NCBI RefSeq assembly: GCF_040712315.1 | Contig: NC_134013.1 | Span: 19,379,001-19,443,000 of the forward strand | Origin: Castanea sativa | Lineage: Eukaryota > Streptophyta > Magnoliopsida > Fagales > Fagaceae | Reading direction: 5' to 3' | DNA length: 64,000 nucleotides | Part shown: one piece after another, positions 22,513 through 34,038 of the stretch | Numbering within the stretch: the first letter of the stretch is position 1 | Layout of the letters: each line of letters starts with the position of its first letter | Made by a program: the position numbers and the translations under genes | The notes under the pieces: model-generated | The model's database searches: none | The model's input: the letters and a program-made list of their open reading frames with translations, nothing else | Told to the model about the DNA's origin: nothing

Positions 22513-24413
22513 TCACTTCGAGTTTTTTTCCTTCCATACCTTGGAAGAACATTTCCGTTTAGTGAACCCTTGATCCAACAGTGAAGGGGAAGAATTGAAA
22601 CCGTTCAAGTTCAAAAGGAACGTAAGGGCTTTGAGTAGATCTCCAAGAGGAGCAAAAGAGGATGGAAATTGATTCTGGTTTCCCGATGAGATCATACTAT
22701 TGTTATGTTGAGTGACTAACCATTTATAGCAATTAGGTCGAGTATGTCCGATTGCTCCACAGTGATGGTAGAGATGCTACTTCTTTTGTTTAGACTTTTG
22801 AGTATTGCCCTTCTTAGCCCTAGAGTTTCTAGTCTCTTTCTTATCAAGCTTAAGGGGTGCTCCTAAGATAGATTTACCCTTGTCTATGTTCTCACTTGCT
22901 AAAATAGTTTTTATATCATTATTCTTAGATTCACTATTATTAGCAGGAGAGACAAACACAGTAGTACTAGAAGAAGCAATATTAAGAGAAGAAAAATCAT
23001 ACCCTAATCTGATTCGATCAGAAGCTGATTTCTGGGTGCTAAGCATCTCATCAAGTTTTGCACTTGAAGTCTTCTCCAATTGAGCTCTGACTTGGAACAG
23101 CTCTGCCTCAAGCTTCTTGGTTTTCTCAGCAAGGAAATTGTTCTCAAATTTTAGTGCTCTATTAGTCTGATTAGCTCATCAAACTTTATGAAGATTTCTT
23201 CTTGTTCAAGCTCCACATCACTGAGCTTCTTAATGGCCAACCTATGCAACTTCTCATGCTTTTCCGAGACTTTGTATAATTTTGCATAGGCTATGTGGAT
23301 GTCATCTTATTCATCCATCTTTTCAAACTTAGATTCCACCAAGCCCTCTTCTTCATCCACATATTCAACAATCCCCTCAGTAGGATTTACAGTGGCAATG
23401 AAGGCATTCAAGATTCCATCATTCTCATTTTTCGAATCATCCTTAGGTTCAGTGTCGCTTAATGTAGCAGCCAGTGCCTTGCTTTTCCCAATGGTCTTGA
23501 GATACGTAGCGCACTCTTGTTTCATGTGTCCAAAGCCTTAACACCTAAAACACTTAGGTCTTGAGGGAACAATGTACTGACCGCCATCCCTAACATCTTT
23601 CTTCCATTTGTCTTGGCTCTTGAACTGAGACAAGCTAGACTGCTTGCGGTCCTTGTCAAATCCTTTAGCATTGTCATTCTTCATAAACGTTTTGAACTGC
23701 CTTTTGATATAGGATTTCATCTTAGAATCTTCATCGTCAGAAGACTCATCCGTGTCACTGCTCTTGGCCTTCAGTGCCATGCTCTTTCCCTTACTCGATT
23801 TCTCAATCCTTGTCAAACCCAGCTCATAGGTCTGCAAATTGCCAACCAGCTCTGTCAAAGGAATTTTGTCAATGTCCTTTGATTCCTCAATTGCGATGAT
23901 CTCGGCATGAAATCTCTCGGATAGAGATCTGAGCACCTTTCTGACAATCTTGGGTTCGGGAATGGTTTCCCCAAGATTAAAGGTAGAGTTCACTATGTCC
24001 TTGAGCTTAGCATAGAACTCATTGAACGATTCATCCTCCTCCATCATGATCTCTTCGAAGCTTGTAGTAAGCCTCAGAAGTTTCGAATTCTTGACAGTCT
24101 TGGTTCCTTCATAGGTTTTTTGGAGAATGGCCCATGCTTCCTTGGCAGTTTCGGTAGAGGATATCTTCTTAAACTCCTCATTCGTGGCCGTACTAAATAA
24201 ATCATCCAATGCCCTACTGTTGAAGTTAGCCGCCTTGATCTTAGCATCATTCCAGTCGGTCGGCACTTCCTTTAGCTTGGTCCAGCCTATCTTCACAGCT
24301 TGCCACACTTTTTCATCTAATGACTATAAGAAAGCTCTCATGCGTACTTTCCAGTATGTATAGTTAGTGCCATCAAATAAATGAGGTATAATCAACGATT
24401 TTCCTCTATCCAT
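22513..24413 (-). pseudogene. Copia-type gag polyprotein, decayed
   Basis: Structural capsid-like protein of a Ty1/copia-type element, packaging element RNA in cytoplasmic particles. The ATG is at 24413-24411, 57 bp after the primer site, and opens with HLFDGTNYTYWKVRM (DUF4219-like). A UBN2-type gag domain follows (WAILQKTYEGT, about residues 90-200), then a CCHC zinc knuckle CFRC..GHMKQEC near 23520-23548. An acidic, coiled-coil-like region follows, then a second knuckle near 22738-22776 whose first Cys is Tyr (YHHCGAIGH...C). Breaks: TAG at codon 30 (24326-24324), TAA inside the first knuckle (23540-23538), a frameshift around 23100-23180 and a stop after KQKK (about 22779). It ends at 22513 with no continuation into protease or integrase. 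Confidence 0.82.
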
Positions 24414-24469
24414 GACAACAGGGGTCAATAGATCACACGACAAAGATTAACCCTAACCAGAGTGTGCTT

Positions 24470-24481
24470 GCCCTAATACCA
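24470..24481 (-). other. Primer-binding site of element 2
   Basis: The minus strand reads TGGTATTAGGGC two bases after the LTR end TATCA, a decayed form of the initiator tRNA-Met complement. Confidence 0.75.
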
Positions 24482-24483
24482 CT

Positions 24484-26164
24484 TGATAGGCGAATGTATT
24501 GACCCCTTATAATAAATTAACCAATTAATCAGCCAAGTTAATTAATTAATCAATTAACATGCAATACGCGTGGTAGCACAAACAAATCACCAACTAATTT
24601 AATATGCAGTTGAAAATAAAGTTGACACAGTGATTTGTTTACAAATGAGGAAAACCTCTAAGGCAAAAACTGCACCGGGTGATTTTAAGGTCACCACTCT
24701 CGAGAATTAACTATTATCACAACAAGCAGTTACAAGTAAAGGAATCTCAGTACCTTATACCAACCTACAGTTGAACATTTACCCCAATACACAAATGGAT
24801 TTGTTCTGTAATGACAATCTCTCCTTTTCAATGCACGACTTCTAGTACGTGACTAACCAATTGATGCACGAATCCCAGTATGCGACTTACTCACCAACTT
24901 GAGAAAGATGATAACTGCAAATTTATTCAGTTCACCAACACGATGAAGATCACGAAACTCCTTGGTCACAAAACCCAACGGCATACAAATGCAACAACTT
25001 ATTCAAGAGAAAGATGAGCTAAGGTAAATTCTGTCTCCAGTCACAATTTGCATGAACAAAACTTTGCCTCACACTTGCACAACCTTTGACGGCCCTTAAA
25101 ATAATCCTTATATATGTTTAGGGTTGTGAGAAAATAAAGCCTAAACATGTATACACGGATTGGTGTGAAATCATATCTGAAAAACTGATTTTCATAAATC
25201 TTGATAGATAGGTCATCTATCGAGTAGCTGTCGAGGATTGCGCTAAACTGCCTTTTAAACCTCGATAGATGCTATCTGTCGAGCTAGCTATCGAGTTTTA
25301 AAATTTAGTACTTCTTTACTTGTTTCTTAGACATATTTGCATGGCTTTAACACTTGGATTTGAATTCTTGTTTCTTGAAGTATTAAACACATCCTAGATC
25401 TACCCAAATACAAGTAAAGTGTGTTTTATCAAAAGATTAGCCAATTCTAAATGACATATGTAAGTGCACAATTGCACCTGGACCCAAAGATAGACGTGGG
25501 CTCAGGCCCAATGAGCCTTAAACAATAAGATTTGTAGAGTGTGGATTTGAAATCTAGTTTAGGGGTATTGGAAACTTGACAAGCAGGCTAGAATGCCATA
25601 ATCTTTACAAATATGACAAGAGAACCTCCTCGGACGTAAGCCAAGGACAATTTATGTATTGCTTCTCTTTTATGCCAAAGTTACAGTTCTTATCTCTTTT
25701 TCTGCTGGCTCCCCAAAAATCTCTCTCTTCCACCACCTTCTTGAAGTCTTTAAATAATAGCTGGAAAGTTTCTTTCTACTGTTCAAGGGTCACTCCCCCA
25801 TTAATGCGGCCAGGGAGGTAGGTGTAGGGTCTTTAATGTGGAGGTGACAGCCTTTTCATAAGATATTTCCCTCATACCGTTGCGTCTGGGGGGCGCCTAA
25901 GTCCCCTTTTTAACCAACGGTTTTTACGTAACCCTGCCTTGATCTTTCTGGCGAATCCCAGGGTCATTGTGGGTCCGTCCAAGGAGATGTTCGTCCTCGA
26001 ACGAATCCTCGGACTCTCGACTCATGGGCCGAGTTACGGTTTTAGGAGGCTTTTAGTCTAAACAAACTAGCGCCCATCAACAAAGCCCAATGCCCAAATA
26101 CTTACTTAGATCCTTTTAATCCCCACAACATATGTTCCTAACATCATTCACATATGTCCTAACA
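24484..26164 (-). repeat. 5' LTR of element 2, interrupted
   Basis: On the minus strand it starts TGTTAGGACATATGTG and ends CGCCTATCA. Length is 1,681 bp including a 669-bp nested solo LTR and its 5-bp duplication, so about 1,007 bp natively, close to the 1,012-bp partner. Confidence 0.85.
25459..26127 (+). mobile_element. Solo LTR (669 bp) nested in element 2's LTR
   Basis: Begins TGTAAGTGCACAATTGCACC and ends TCCCCACA. The 5-bp target duplication ACATA is perfect (25454-25458 and 26128-26132). The uninterrupted sequence can be read in the partner LTR at about 17278-17300. The interior is GC-richer than its surroundings; orientation is uncertain. Confidence 0.88.
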
Positions 26165-27520
26165 AAAACTAAGATTAAAAAGTAGCCAACCAAACATCCT
26201 GACCAACTGTTTTCCTTTATTTTTGGAAAAATAGTTTTAAAAAATGAAAACCAATTAATATCAAGAATTTCATTTTTTTTATTTATTTATTTGTACTTAA
26301 TTATATTCAAAAAGAGATACATTGGTGTCCTAATTTGAGGATAAAGAACATCATCATAGAGCAAACATTATAAATTTCAAATCTTATGGTATTTAACTAT
26401 TTATACTTCTTTTTATATTAAAAATAATAAAATAAAATAAACTATTTATTCTTCTAAAAATAATTCTATCGTATTAAAAAAAAAAAAAAAAACTCGCACC
26501 TGTTATTTCTTTCGTATGCATTAAAAATTCAAAATTTTCACAAAGCCAGCATGTAATTTTGTTGCATTAATTAGTGTTCAATAAAAGAAATGTGGCCAAG
26601 AACCTTGTTACTTCACTGATACTTCTTGTTATTTTCAACGGAGATGTTTAAATCCTCTCTCCGGTTAGAGTTCAAACCCTTTCTCCTCAACCTCAACCAT
26701 TGAATTTAAAAAAAATAAAAATAAAAAGGAAATGTGAGTAAAAATAGAAGGCATACTAAATAACATAATTTTAAGGCTAAAATGCAAATTGGACTCTTTA
26801 AGTTTGACTGAAATTCATTTCAATCCTATAACTTTACTTTCGTTTAATTGAGTCTCATCCTCTAAGTTTCAAATTTATTCAATTAAGACATTTTGTCCAA
26901 TTTCATTAAAAATTACTGTTAAAAAATGTATTTCTCACATAAAAATGTTTTATTAATTTTATAGATTTTTTATGTACGTGGTATTTTTTTCAAAAAATAT
27001 TTTTTTTAGTTAATTGCATACTTAAAGGCAAATTTTTAACAAAATTGGACGAAAATGCATGAATTGAACAAAATTGAAAATTACAGGACTCAATTGAATG
27101 AAAGTAAAATTAGAAAACTGAAATGAAAATTTCATCAAACTTAGAGGGTTTAATTTTTTTTTTTTTTAATTTATTGAAGAATAGCATTCTTTTATAACGT
27201 AGAAGAACATAAACAAAAAAAAAAAAACATTTACACTGTTTATTTCAATACTAATATTTTCGGGAAAATGAATTATTTTTCAAAAGGCATTTTTTAGAAA
27301 ATTATATCATTTTTCTATATTTGGTAGCAAACTTAAAATGAGTTGGAAATTTATCTCTTGACTTACTTTATTTTAGTTTGGTGTGAGATAGAATTGTTTA
27401 AAAAAAAAAAATAGCTGAAAACAACTCTATCTTATGCCAAACTTAATAAAGGAAGTCAAGAAATAATTTTTCTTTGATCAATTTTTTTTTTCAGTTACTT
27501 CCAACCACAAATAGAAAAAT

Positions 27521-27833
27521 TATTAGGTACTCCCGAAATACCATAAATGTGTACTTCCTCATCTCACATGAATGAGTAATTCTTAGGTACTCCCGGAGCA
27601 CGGAGAATGGTGCTTTCTCCTATCACATTCATAGTGGGGTCTGCTCATTAAATTCATGGTGGAGTCAACCATGAACGTGAGAGAAGGGAGCACCATTTCA
27701 CTATACTCCGGGAGTACCTAAGAATTTTCTCACATGAATGGTGGATCCCATCATGAATTTAATTAGTAGAACCTACCATTTATGTGAGAGAAGAGAATAT
27801 GCATTTATGGTACTCTGAGAGTACACAATAATT
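27521..27833. mobile_element. MITE with a related MITE inserted in it
   Basis: The outer termini (TTAGGTACTCCCG and, inverted, TTGTGTACTCTCAGAG) enclose a second unit, about 27578-27728, with inverted ends TTCTTAGGTACTCCCGGAG on both sides. The word CTCACATGAATG lies on both sides of the inner unit (about 27562-27573 and 27729-27741). Confidence 0.65.
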
Positions 27834-28389
27834 TCTCCCACAAATAAATACAGAAAACTATCTTCACATAAGGTTTTCTATTAAAAAAAAAGTTGTGCCC
27901 TTATCCCACAATCTCCCCCATGGCCCATATGTTTGGCTGTCAAAATAAAAATTGACCTAAAAAACATATAATGAAGGAGATATACGTTGAGCACTCAATA
28001 ATTCGTTATAAGCATGACCTTCATATACATTTAAGTTCCTGCATGTGACGTTTATAAGTCATAAATAAGGTCATGAACTAACTTCATGTGCTTACAGAAT
28101 AGAACCGATGAAAATGGGAATACTTACGAACATTTGTTAATTTGATCCTAATAATCTAATATCCAAATTGGTTCCCCTTGTCTCAGCCTAATACCGTAAC
28201 CATTTTTTTTTTTTCTTTTAACATCTTATTATTATATATAATAAAGGAAGATTTAGATTTTAAATCTTTCCAGTATGAAAAGTATCAGTGACCAAAAGGA
28301 TATTGATTGCTTGTGAATCGTGACCAATTGATTATAGTGGTAGTCAATATTTATTTAAATTTTGATAGTTAGTTAAAATTCAATCTCCT

Positions 28390-28740
28390 ATTTTCAAAAA
28401 TAGATTGACTTCATTATTATTATTATTTTTTTTGGAAAAAAAAATGACCACAAAAACTCTAGAGAACCCCGTGGCCCATGTTGTGTAGATGAGGACAACT
28501 GAAATGACAATTGAGAACACATGAATCATGCCTCATAAGTTGTAACCATGCAGAGATGGTCCTACTTTCAAAAATATATTGACTTCATAAAATAAATAAA
28601 TAAAAAGTGACCATAAAAACTTAGAGCACCCCACGCTGTGTGGTCTTAGGACAACTGAAAATTTACCATTGAGAACACATGAATCATGCCTAATAAACTG
28701 TAACCGTTAGCAAAAAAAAAAAATTTGTAACCATGCAGAG
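28390..28740. repeat. Tandem duplication, period about 174 bp
   Basis: Two diverged units share TTCAAAAATA(G/T)ATTGACTTCAT, TGAGAACACATGAATCATGCC and AACCATGCAGAG. They are split near 28563 and have accumulated indels. Confidence 0.75.
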
Positions 28741-31700
28741 TTGGAACTATCTTAGGACCAAGGCACATGCGAAACCCACCAACCACAATGCCAAACCAAA
28801 CACCACTCCCTTCCATGCCTAACATACAATTTCTGACGGTAATAAGCTAATTAAAATAAATAAATATAAAAAGTAAAAAAATAAAACGTATATATATGTG
28901 CTCTAACGTATCTAATGATAGAGGGAAAGTAAGATAATTTTCCCATTTTTGGGGTTTTTCACAGGTTCTTCAAAATAATGATCAAAGTGAAACTAATGAG
29001 AAAAGCAAAGAAGCAAAACTTGACCCGAATCACCTTATCTAGAAACCCTAGGGCACACGTGAAATGGCTGGCAACTTGGATGGCTATGAATGACTATAAA
29101 ATCGGTACTTAAAAGTGAACAAGTTACATGCATACTCGCACAATAATTCTATGAACGTAACATTTATCACACGCTCACTCTTATATATAAAAAGTGATAA
29201 ACAATCATTCATAATAGTGTAACAAAAGTTATGATACTAAAATAATTCATTCTGGCGCCATAAGTGATTGGAGAATCAGTATATTAGTAAAAGAAAATAT
29301 GTCGGCAATATCAAATTCAAATGACTTTATCAAAGTTGTTTTCAGTGGAGACTGTTTACACATGGTGAAGGAAAATTGTGCGTGTGTGTGTGAATTCTGA
29401 ACTTGAGCCAACTCAACATTTGACTCGAACTAAAAGGTTATAATTAATGTGAACTAGTTGGCCAATTGGAAGCCTTGACAAATTGAATATCAAAAAAAAA
29501 TTGTAGATGCACCCAAGAAATCTTTTTGTGCTAACTTGGCTATCATAACAATTACGAAATTTTGTTGTAATTGTCGACCACCTTACAACTAATTATTATT
29601 GCTGTTATTATATATTAATAGTATTATAATAATTTGTAGATGCAAGTTGAATTTTTTTTTTTTTCTTCATAGCTACAATGACAAGCAATTAATATATATC
29701 CGTGTGATTTCATTTGGGTTGGGGGTTAACTAAAAATGAAATATGTAAATAAAATCCAAAAAAATAAACTTTTAAACGCCGGAGACAGAATGTCGGTATA
29801 GCTCGTGTTTTTTGTAGTGTGTGTTTTTATCAATTACAGCCTACAAGAGAGCAGGTTTTTCTATTTCAACATCAAACTCTAGAACATGTTTTTCTAAAGT
29901 AGTTGTCGCACCTTTTTTCTATACGTACATATGGGTTAATAAGTTTTGTTTCCCACCTCCTAAAATAACTGGAGTGGGGCAAACTCTTGTTAACATCGAA
30001 ATGCCCAGACCTTTGTGTCAATCTATAATATCCACTGAACTTTTATCAAATTCTTAATTATTTTTATTATGTAGTAATTAATTTGACCCTGCAAGTTGAT
30101 ACTTTTCACTGTCATACTCTTAATTACTTTGTTCAAGCTCCGTCGAACATGGCATTAATTTGCTAGAGCAACAAAGTATAGACTTTTTTTTTTTTTTGGA
30201 TTAATTCGATAATTACAACAATTGAGAAAATTTTAAATTTTGATTCTCTTCATAAAAGAGAACATGCTATATCACTAAATTTATAAGGCTATTACGACAA
30301 AGTAGAGAGTTTCTTGTTAATTTTAATTCCCACTGTATATATATTCTTATGTTGAATATAGATTTAACTAGGAATACGTGCAGATTCTATGCAACCAAGG
30401 GCAATCATCAAATTATATATCGCTGAAGACGTGGTGTTGGTGTTGCTAGTTGCTACTAGTTATGAGTGGTTGTTCGCAATGTGAACCTGTAGATATGAAA
30501 ATCAATGATATTTACTTTCAAAAGTAAGAGAATCTCTTCTGAGATTGAAACTCCTTTTTTGTTATTACAAAAAGGCACACAATATTTTGCTCTGTGATCT
30601 TGACGGGCTATACGTGTGACAGTGATAGCGCAACAACTATTCGGATTCTTCTGCTCAGTCATTATTTTCTACAAGCAATAACAAGTGATTCAGATTAATA
30701 CTCAGGGTTTTTATGTTTTCTTAGGCCATAGGAGGTTTTCTTAATATACCCAAAAAAACAAAGAAAAAAAAAATTCTCATATAATTAACTAAGGTGGCAG
30801 GCAGACGTAACGAGAATGTCATCATTGTACAAAGAAATTTACTTGAAAATATGTTAATTCTCTAAATTATTTTATAAGTAATAATGGGAAATGTTACAAT
30901 CATAAGATAAAAGGTTCAGTAGGAATCACTTTTGCTATGCGACCAAGTCATCTCATATATTCTTTTTTTTTTTGCTGAATAGTCATCTCATATATTCAGT
31001 CTTGCCCAAGTCAATAATAAGATATTTTGCTATGAACTTTCAAAATTTAAAAGCCACTTGATAAATTAAAGGTGCACAAGCAACCGTACCTATACCTGGT
31101 TGTACGTGTTCAGCTTCTTTCTGAAACCCTAATTAGGTCAATCCAAAGTCTTATATTTCTCCCGTGTAGAATCATGTGTATACGTTGCATACATGATGGG
31201 TGCCAGCTTCGTCATCCTTGTTCATTTCTCTGCGTCACTTCTATCTAGTCAGATATCATCATCAACAACAACTCTTCTTGAAAGGCAAGTAATAATACGA
31301 TCCCAAATAATAATATGATGATACTTTCCAATTCTGTACTTATCTTCATGTTCAAAGATAGGTAGAGATTCCATTATAAAAAAAAAGATAGGTAAAGATT
31401 ATTTGTAATATTTTGCTTAAGCTTTTGTATATAATAAGAAACCGTAAATAAGATTTTGACCTCCTACGTCTCCTCCACACTTTTAATTAAATATATTCTA
31501 CCTAAACTCAGTTTGCAAAGGCTCCTTTCTCACCGTAAACCTTATTTATTTTAAGAGTTCAAGCACAAAAGTTGTAACAAAAAGATCTCCATTATTTATC
31601 AATTAGACAAAATTCACTATGGTACTGGGTGTTAGGTTTATCGATTTGAGATGTGATCTTAATTTAAAAGTCTCAAGTTCAATCTATTACATTATTAATT

Positions 31701-32831
31701 TATGCGATTTTGAAGTATTTTATAGGTAAAGAGTAGAATAATATTGAGTTTTGACCAAAACTAGAGTAAAACTTTTTTATTAAAAAGAAGAAAGACCATA
31801 TAAATTAAATATGATTTTTCAGCCTACCAAATTAACAGATCCACTTTTGATTAAAATATGTGCCAAGTGCCAACACAACGCACTAGTTTTCAGGAAAGAA
31901 AAAACAAGCAGACCATATAGAACATGTGGTCCACCTTGTATTGTGGTTGATGTTAGTGCGTTCATTGTGTATGATAAATGATGATGAAGTACGTGGAAGA
32001 CTTAAATTTTGTTTAAGTCAAGCGAATTCTTCAAGGGAAATATTATCTGGGATGACTATTGTGAGTCAAGTCATCACGTCCAGCACTTAAATAGAGCTTC
32101 ATTTTCATAATATATGCACAATGAGATCAGCAATGGATCATTTCATGAGTTCAGCACCATAGGTGGATTTCATGATGTATGAAGATTCTTTTATTTTAAT
32201 AATTATTTTGTAATTATTAAAAAATATTATTAAGTTTTGTACCATCTCCCCCCCCCCCCGCCCCACCTAACTTGCTCTTAAAATGTTATGTGATTTAAGG
32301 TTTTTTTTTTTTTTTTTTGGGGGTACAAACAAATATTGGTTAAAAGGATTGGTTTTATTTATCTCCGCCACTCTTAACCCTTTTGATTCTTGCTCTATGC
32401 CATCACTATCAACTCCCCATATCGCCATCCATTGTTGTGTCTGTACTCTGTCCTCATTTATTGCATTGGACTCGATCAATGCCACACGTTGCAAACAATT
32501 ACAAACCGGTTGCTCGATCACTTTTATTGCCCACATATCAATCACTGGCCGCCACTAAATCTACCTATTGTTATTCCTAGTCGGCAATTGTCACCACCAC
32601 CATTGGCCACCGTTTTCCACACTAACCATCGCCTATCTATTATTATTTTTTTCATGAGTCACTTGCTATTGTCGGTACCAATGCCATTTTTATCACACCA
32701 ATTACCACCTTCATTTAGAAATTTTAATGCAATTAAATGCAAGAAAATTAATTTTCAGATCACAAGCAAACAGCAAAAATAAATCATTATCTATCAAAAA
32801 TGTTTTTTTTTTTAGAATAACATTATAATTT

Positions 32832-33254
32832 AGGCCAAAATGGGCAAATGCCCTTTTCGCACAAAAAAAAAAAAAAAACATTATGCCCCATTTCTCAAAC
32901 TAATTAGGGAAATGCTCCTCTTTTGAAACTCGATTTTTTCAAAATCGAGTTAAGCCCCCAACGTTTTAAGGAGCTTATAGCGACGTTTTGGAACTCAAGC
33001 TTCATGAAATTTGGTTCTGTGTAAAAAAAAAAAAAAAAAAAAAAAACTTGCATGGAACTCGAGCTCGTAGAGCTTGAGTTACAAAATGCCGCTATAAGTC
33101 CTTAAAACGTCGCTATAGGGCTCCAGAAATTTTTTTTTAAAACTCGATTTTGAGAAAATCGAGTTTTAAAAAATGGGCATTTTCCTAATTAATTTGAAAA
33201 ATGGAGCATTTCTCCATTTTTTGTGCGCGAAATGGGCATTTGCTCATTTTTGAC
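32832..33254. mobile_element. Fold-back (long-TIR) element, 423 bp
   Basis: Nearly the whole element is two inverted arms of about 190 bp (left from GCCAAAATGGGCAAATGCCC; right the inverse ending near GGGCATTTGCTCATTTTTG). Each arm holds its own small hairpin AACTCGATTTT...AAAATCGAGTT. The 9-bp flanks TTATAATTT (32823-32831) and TTATAATCT (33255-33263) match at 8 of 9 positions, compatible with a Mutator-like origin. Confidence 0.7.
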
Positions 33255-33828
33255 TTATAATCTATACGTCAAATCAAGCAAAATTTAAGTGAGAGTTTAT
33301 TGGCATGATGTGCATGCTCATAGCATTATCATGTAGATTTTTCTTTGAGGAAAAAGAAAATCATGGTAGTTGGTTCTTTTTATCCCCTCATTATTATTGT
33401 TGATAATGATGTGTTTTGAATTTTCTTGTGCTTTTTTTTTTCTCAACCCATCAATATATAGTTACTCCTCTAAGTTCAAGGTACGATTCACTGATTCAGC
33501 ACAATGACAAAAATTTTCTTTGGTCCCCATAGGGACGGCTGTTAGAAAAGAGAAAAAAAAAAAATTAATATTACTTGCAGCCAAGAAAGAAAAATAGTAC
33601 GGGCAGTAATGTTATTCACTTATTTGAGTTGAAATGGTAAGAGGTGGAATCCTTCTTTCTTTCTTTCTTTTCTCAGGTCCCCCGCTCTTGTACATTTTGT
33701 TGGATATCATTTTCTTTCATTCTTAACCAAGGACAATTATTTGGAAAGAATAGATTGGTTTCACATTGAAATTTAATAGTATTTAAAATTGGCCACAAAT
33801 ATATCTTGTATCAAGTAAGTATCCATCA

Positions 33829-34028
33829 CTATCACACACCCTTGGTAAGTGCGATGGTCACTCTTCAAATATAAGTGTTTGTGGGGTGTGGAAGGTAAGG
33901 GTCGGAGTTCAAGCCTCCAGAAGAGAGCTTTACACACATATACACTTAAATTATATTAAAATAAAATTTTATTTTGTATAAAAATAAAAAATAAAAAATA
34001 AAAAATAAAAGAAAAGAAGAAGAAGTAT
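33829..34028 (+). mobile_element. tRNA-derived SINE, copy 2
   Basis: Same family as 16098-16257: shared CACACCCTTGGT...GCGATGGTCACTC, a B-box-like region (GGAGTTCAAGCCTCC) and a (AAAAT)n tail. The 10-bp target duplication GTATCCATCA is at 33819-33828 and 34029-34038. Confidence 0.85.
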
Positions 34029-34038
34029 GTATCCATCA

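Larger units (their letters stand above)
16305..26164 (-). mobile_element. LTR retrotransposon element 2 with gag and accessory ORF, no pol
   Basis: Minus-strand element of 9.86 kb with a 5' LTR at 24484-26164, a 3' LTR at 16305-17316, a primer site at 24470-24481 and the 5-bp target duplication AAAAC (16300-16304 and 26165-26169). In transcription order: decayed copia-type gag (24413-22513), non-coding sequence homologous to element 1 (22330-21150), a second decayed ORF (20608-18894), then a 3' non-coding end. No integrase, reverse transcriptase or RNase H motifs were seen. Later insertions: solo LTR 17735-18727, hAT MITE 19811-20368 and solo LTR 25459-26127. Without them the element is about 7.6 kb. 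Confidence 0.87.
26170..32831. other. Gene-free AT-rich region
   Basis: No supported gene on either strand. It holds the MITE pair at 27521-27833, the tandem duplication at 28390-28740 and many A/T homopolymers. Short open frames (29821-30057, 30456-30662, 32283-32782) lack domains and codon structure. Confidence 0.5.

Noticed and set aside
32283..32782. Overlapping plus-strand frames
   Set aside because: Three mutually overlapping frames with low-complexity composition and no recognisable protein.
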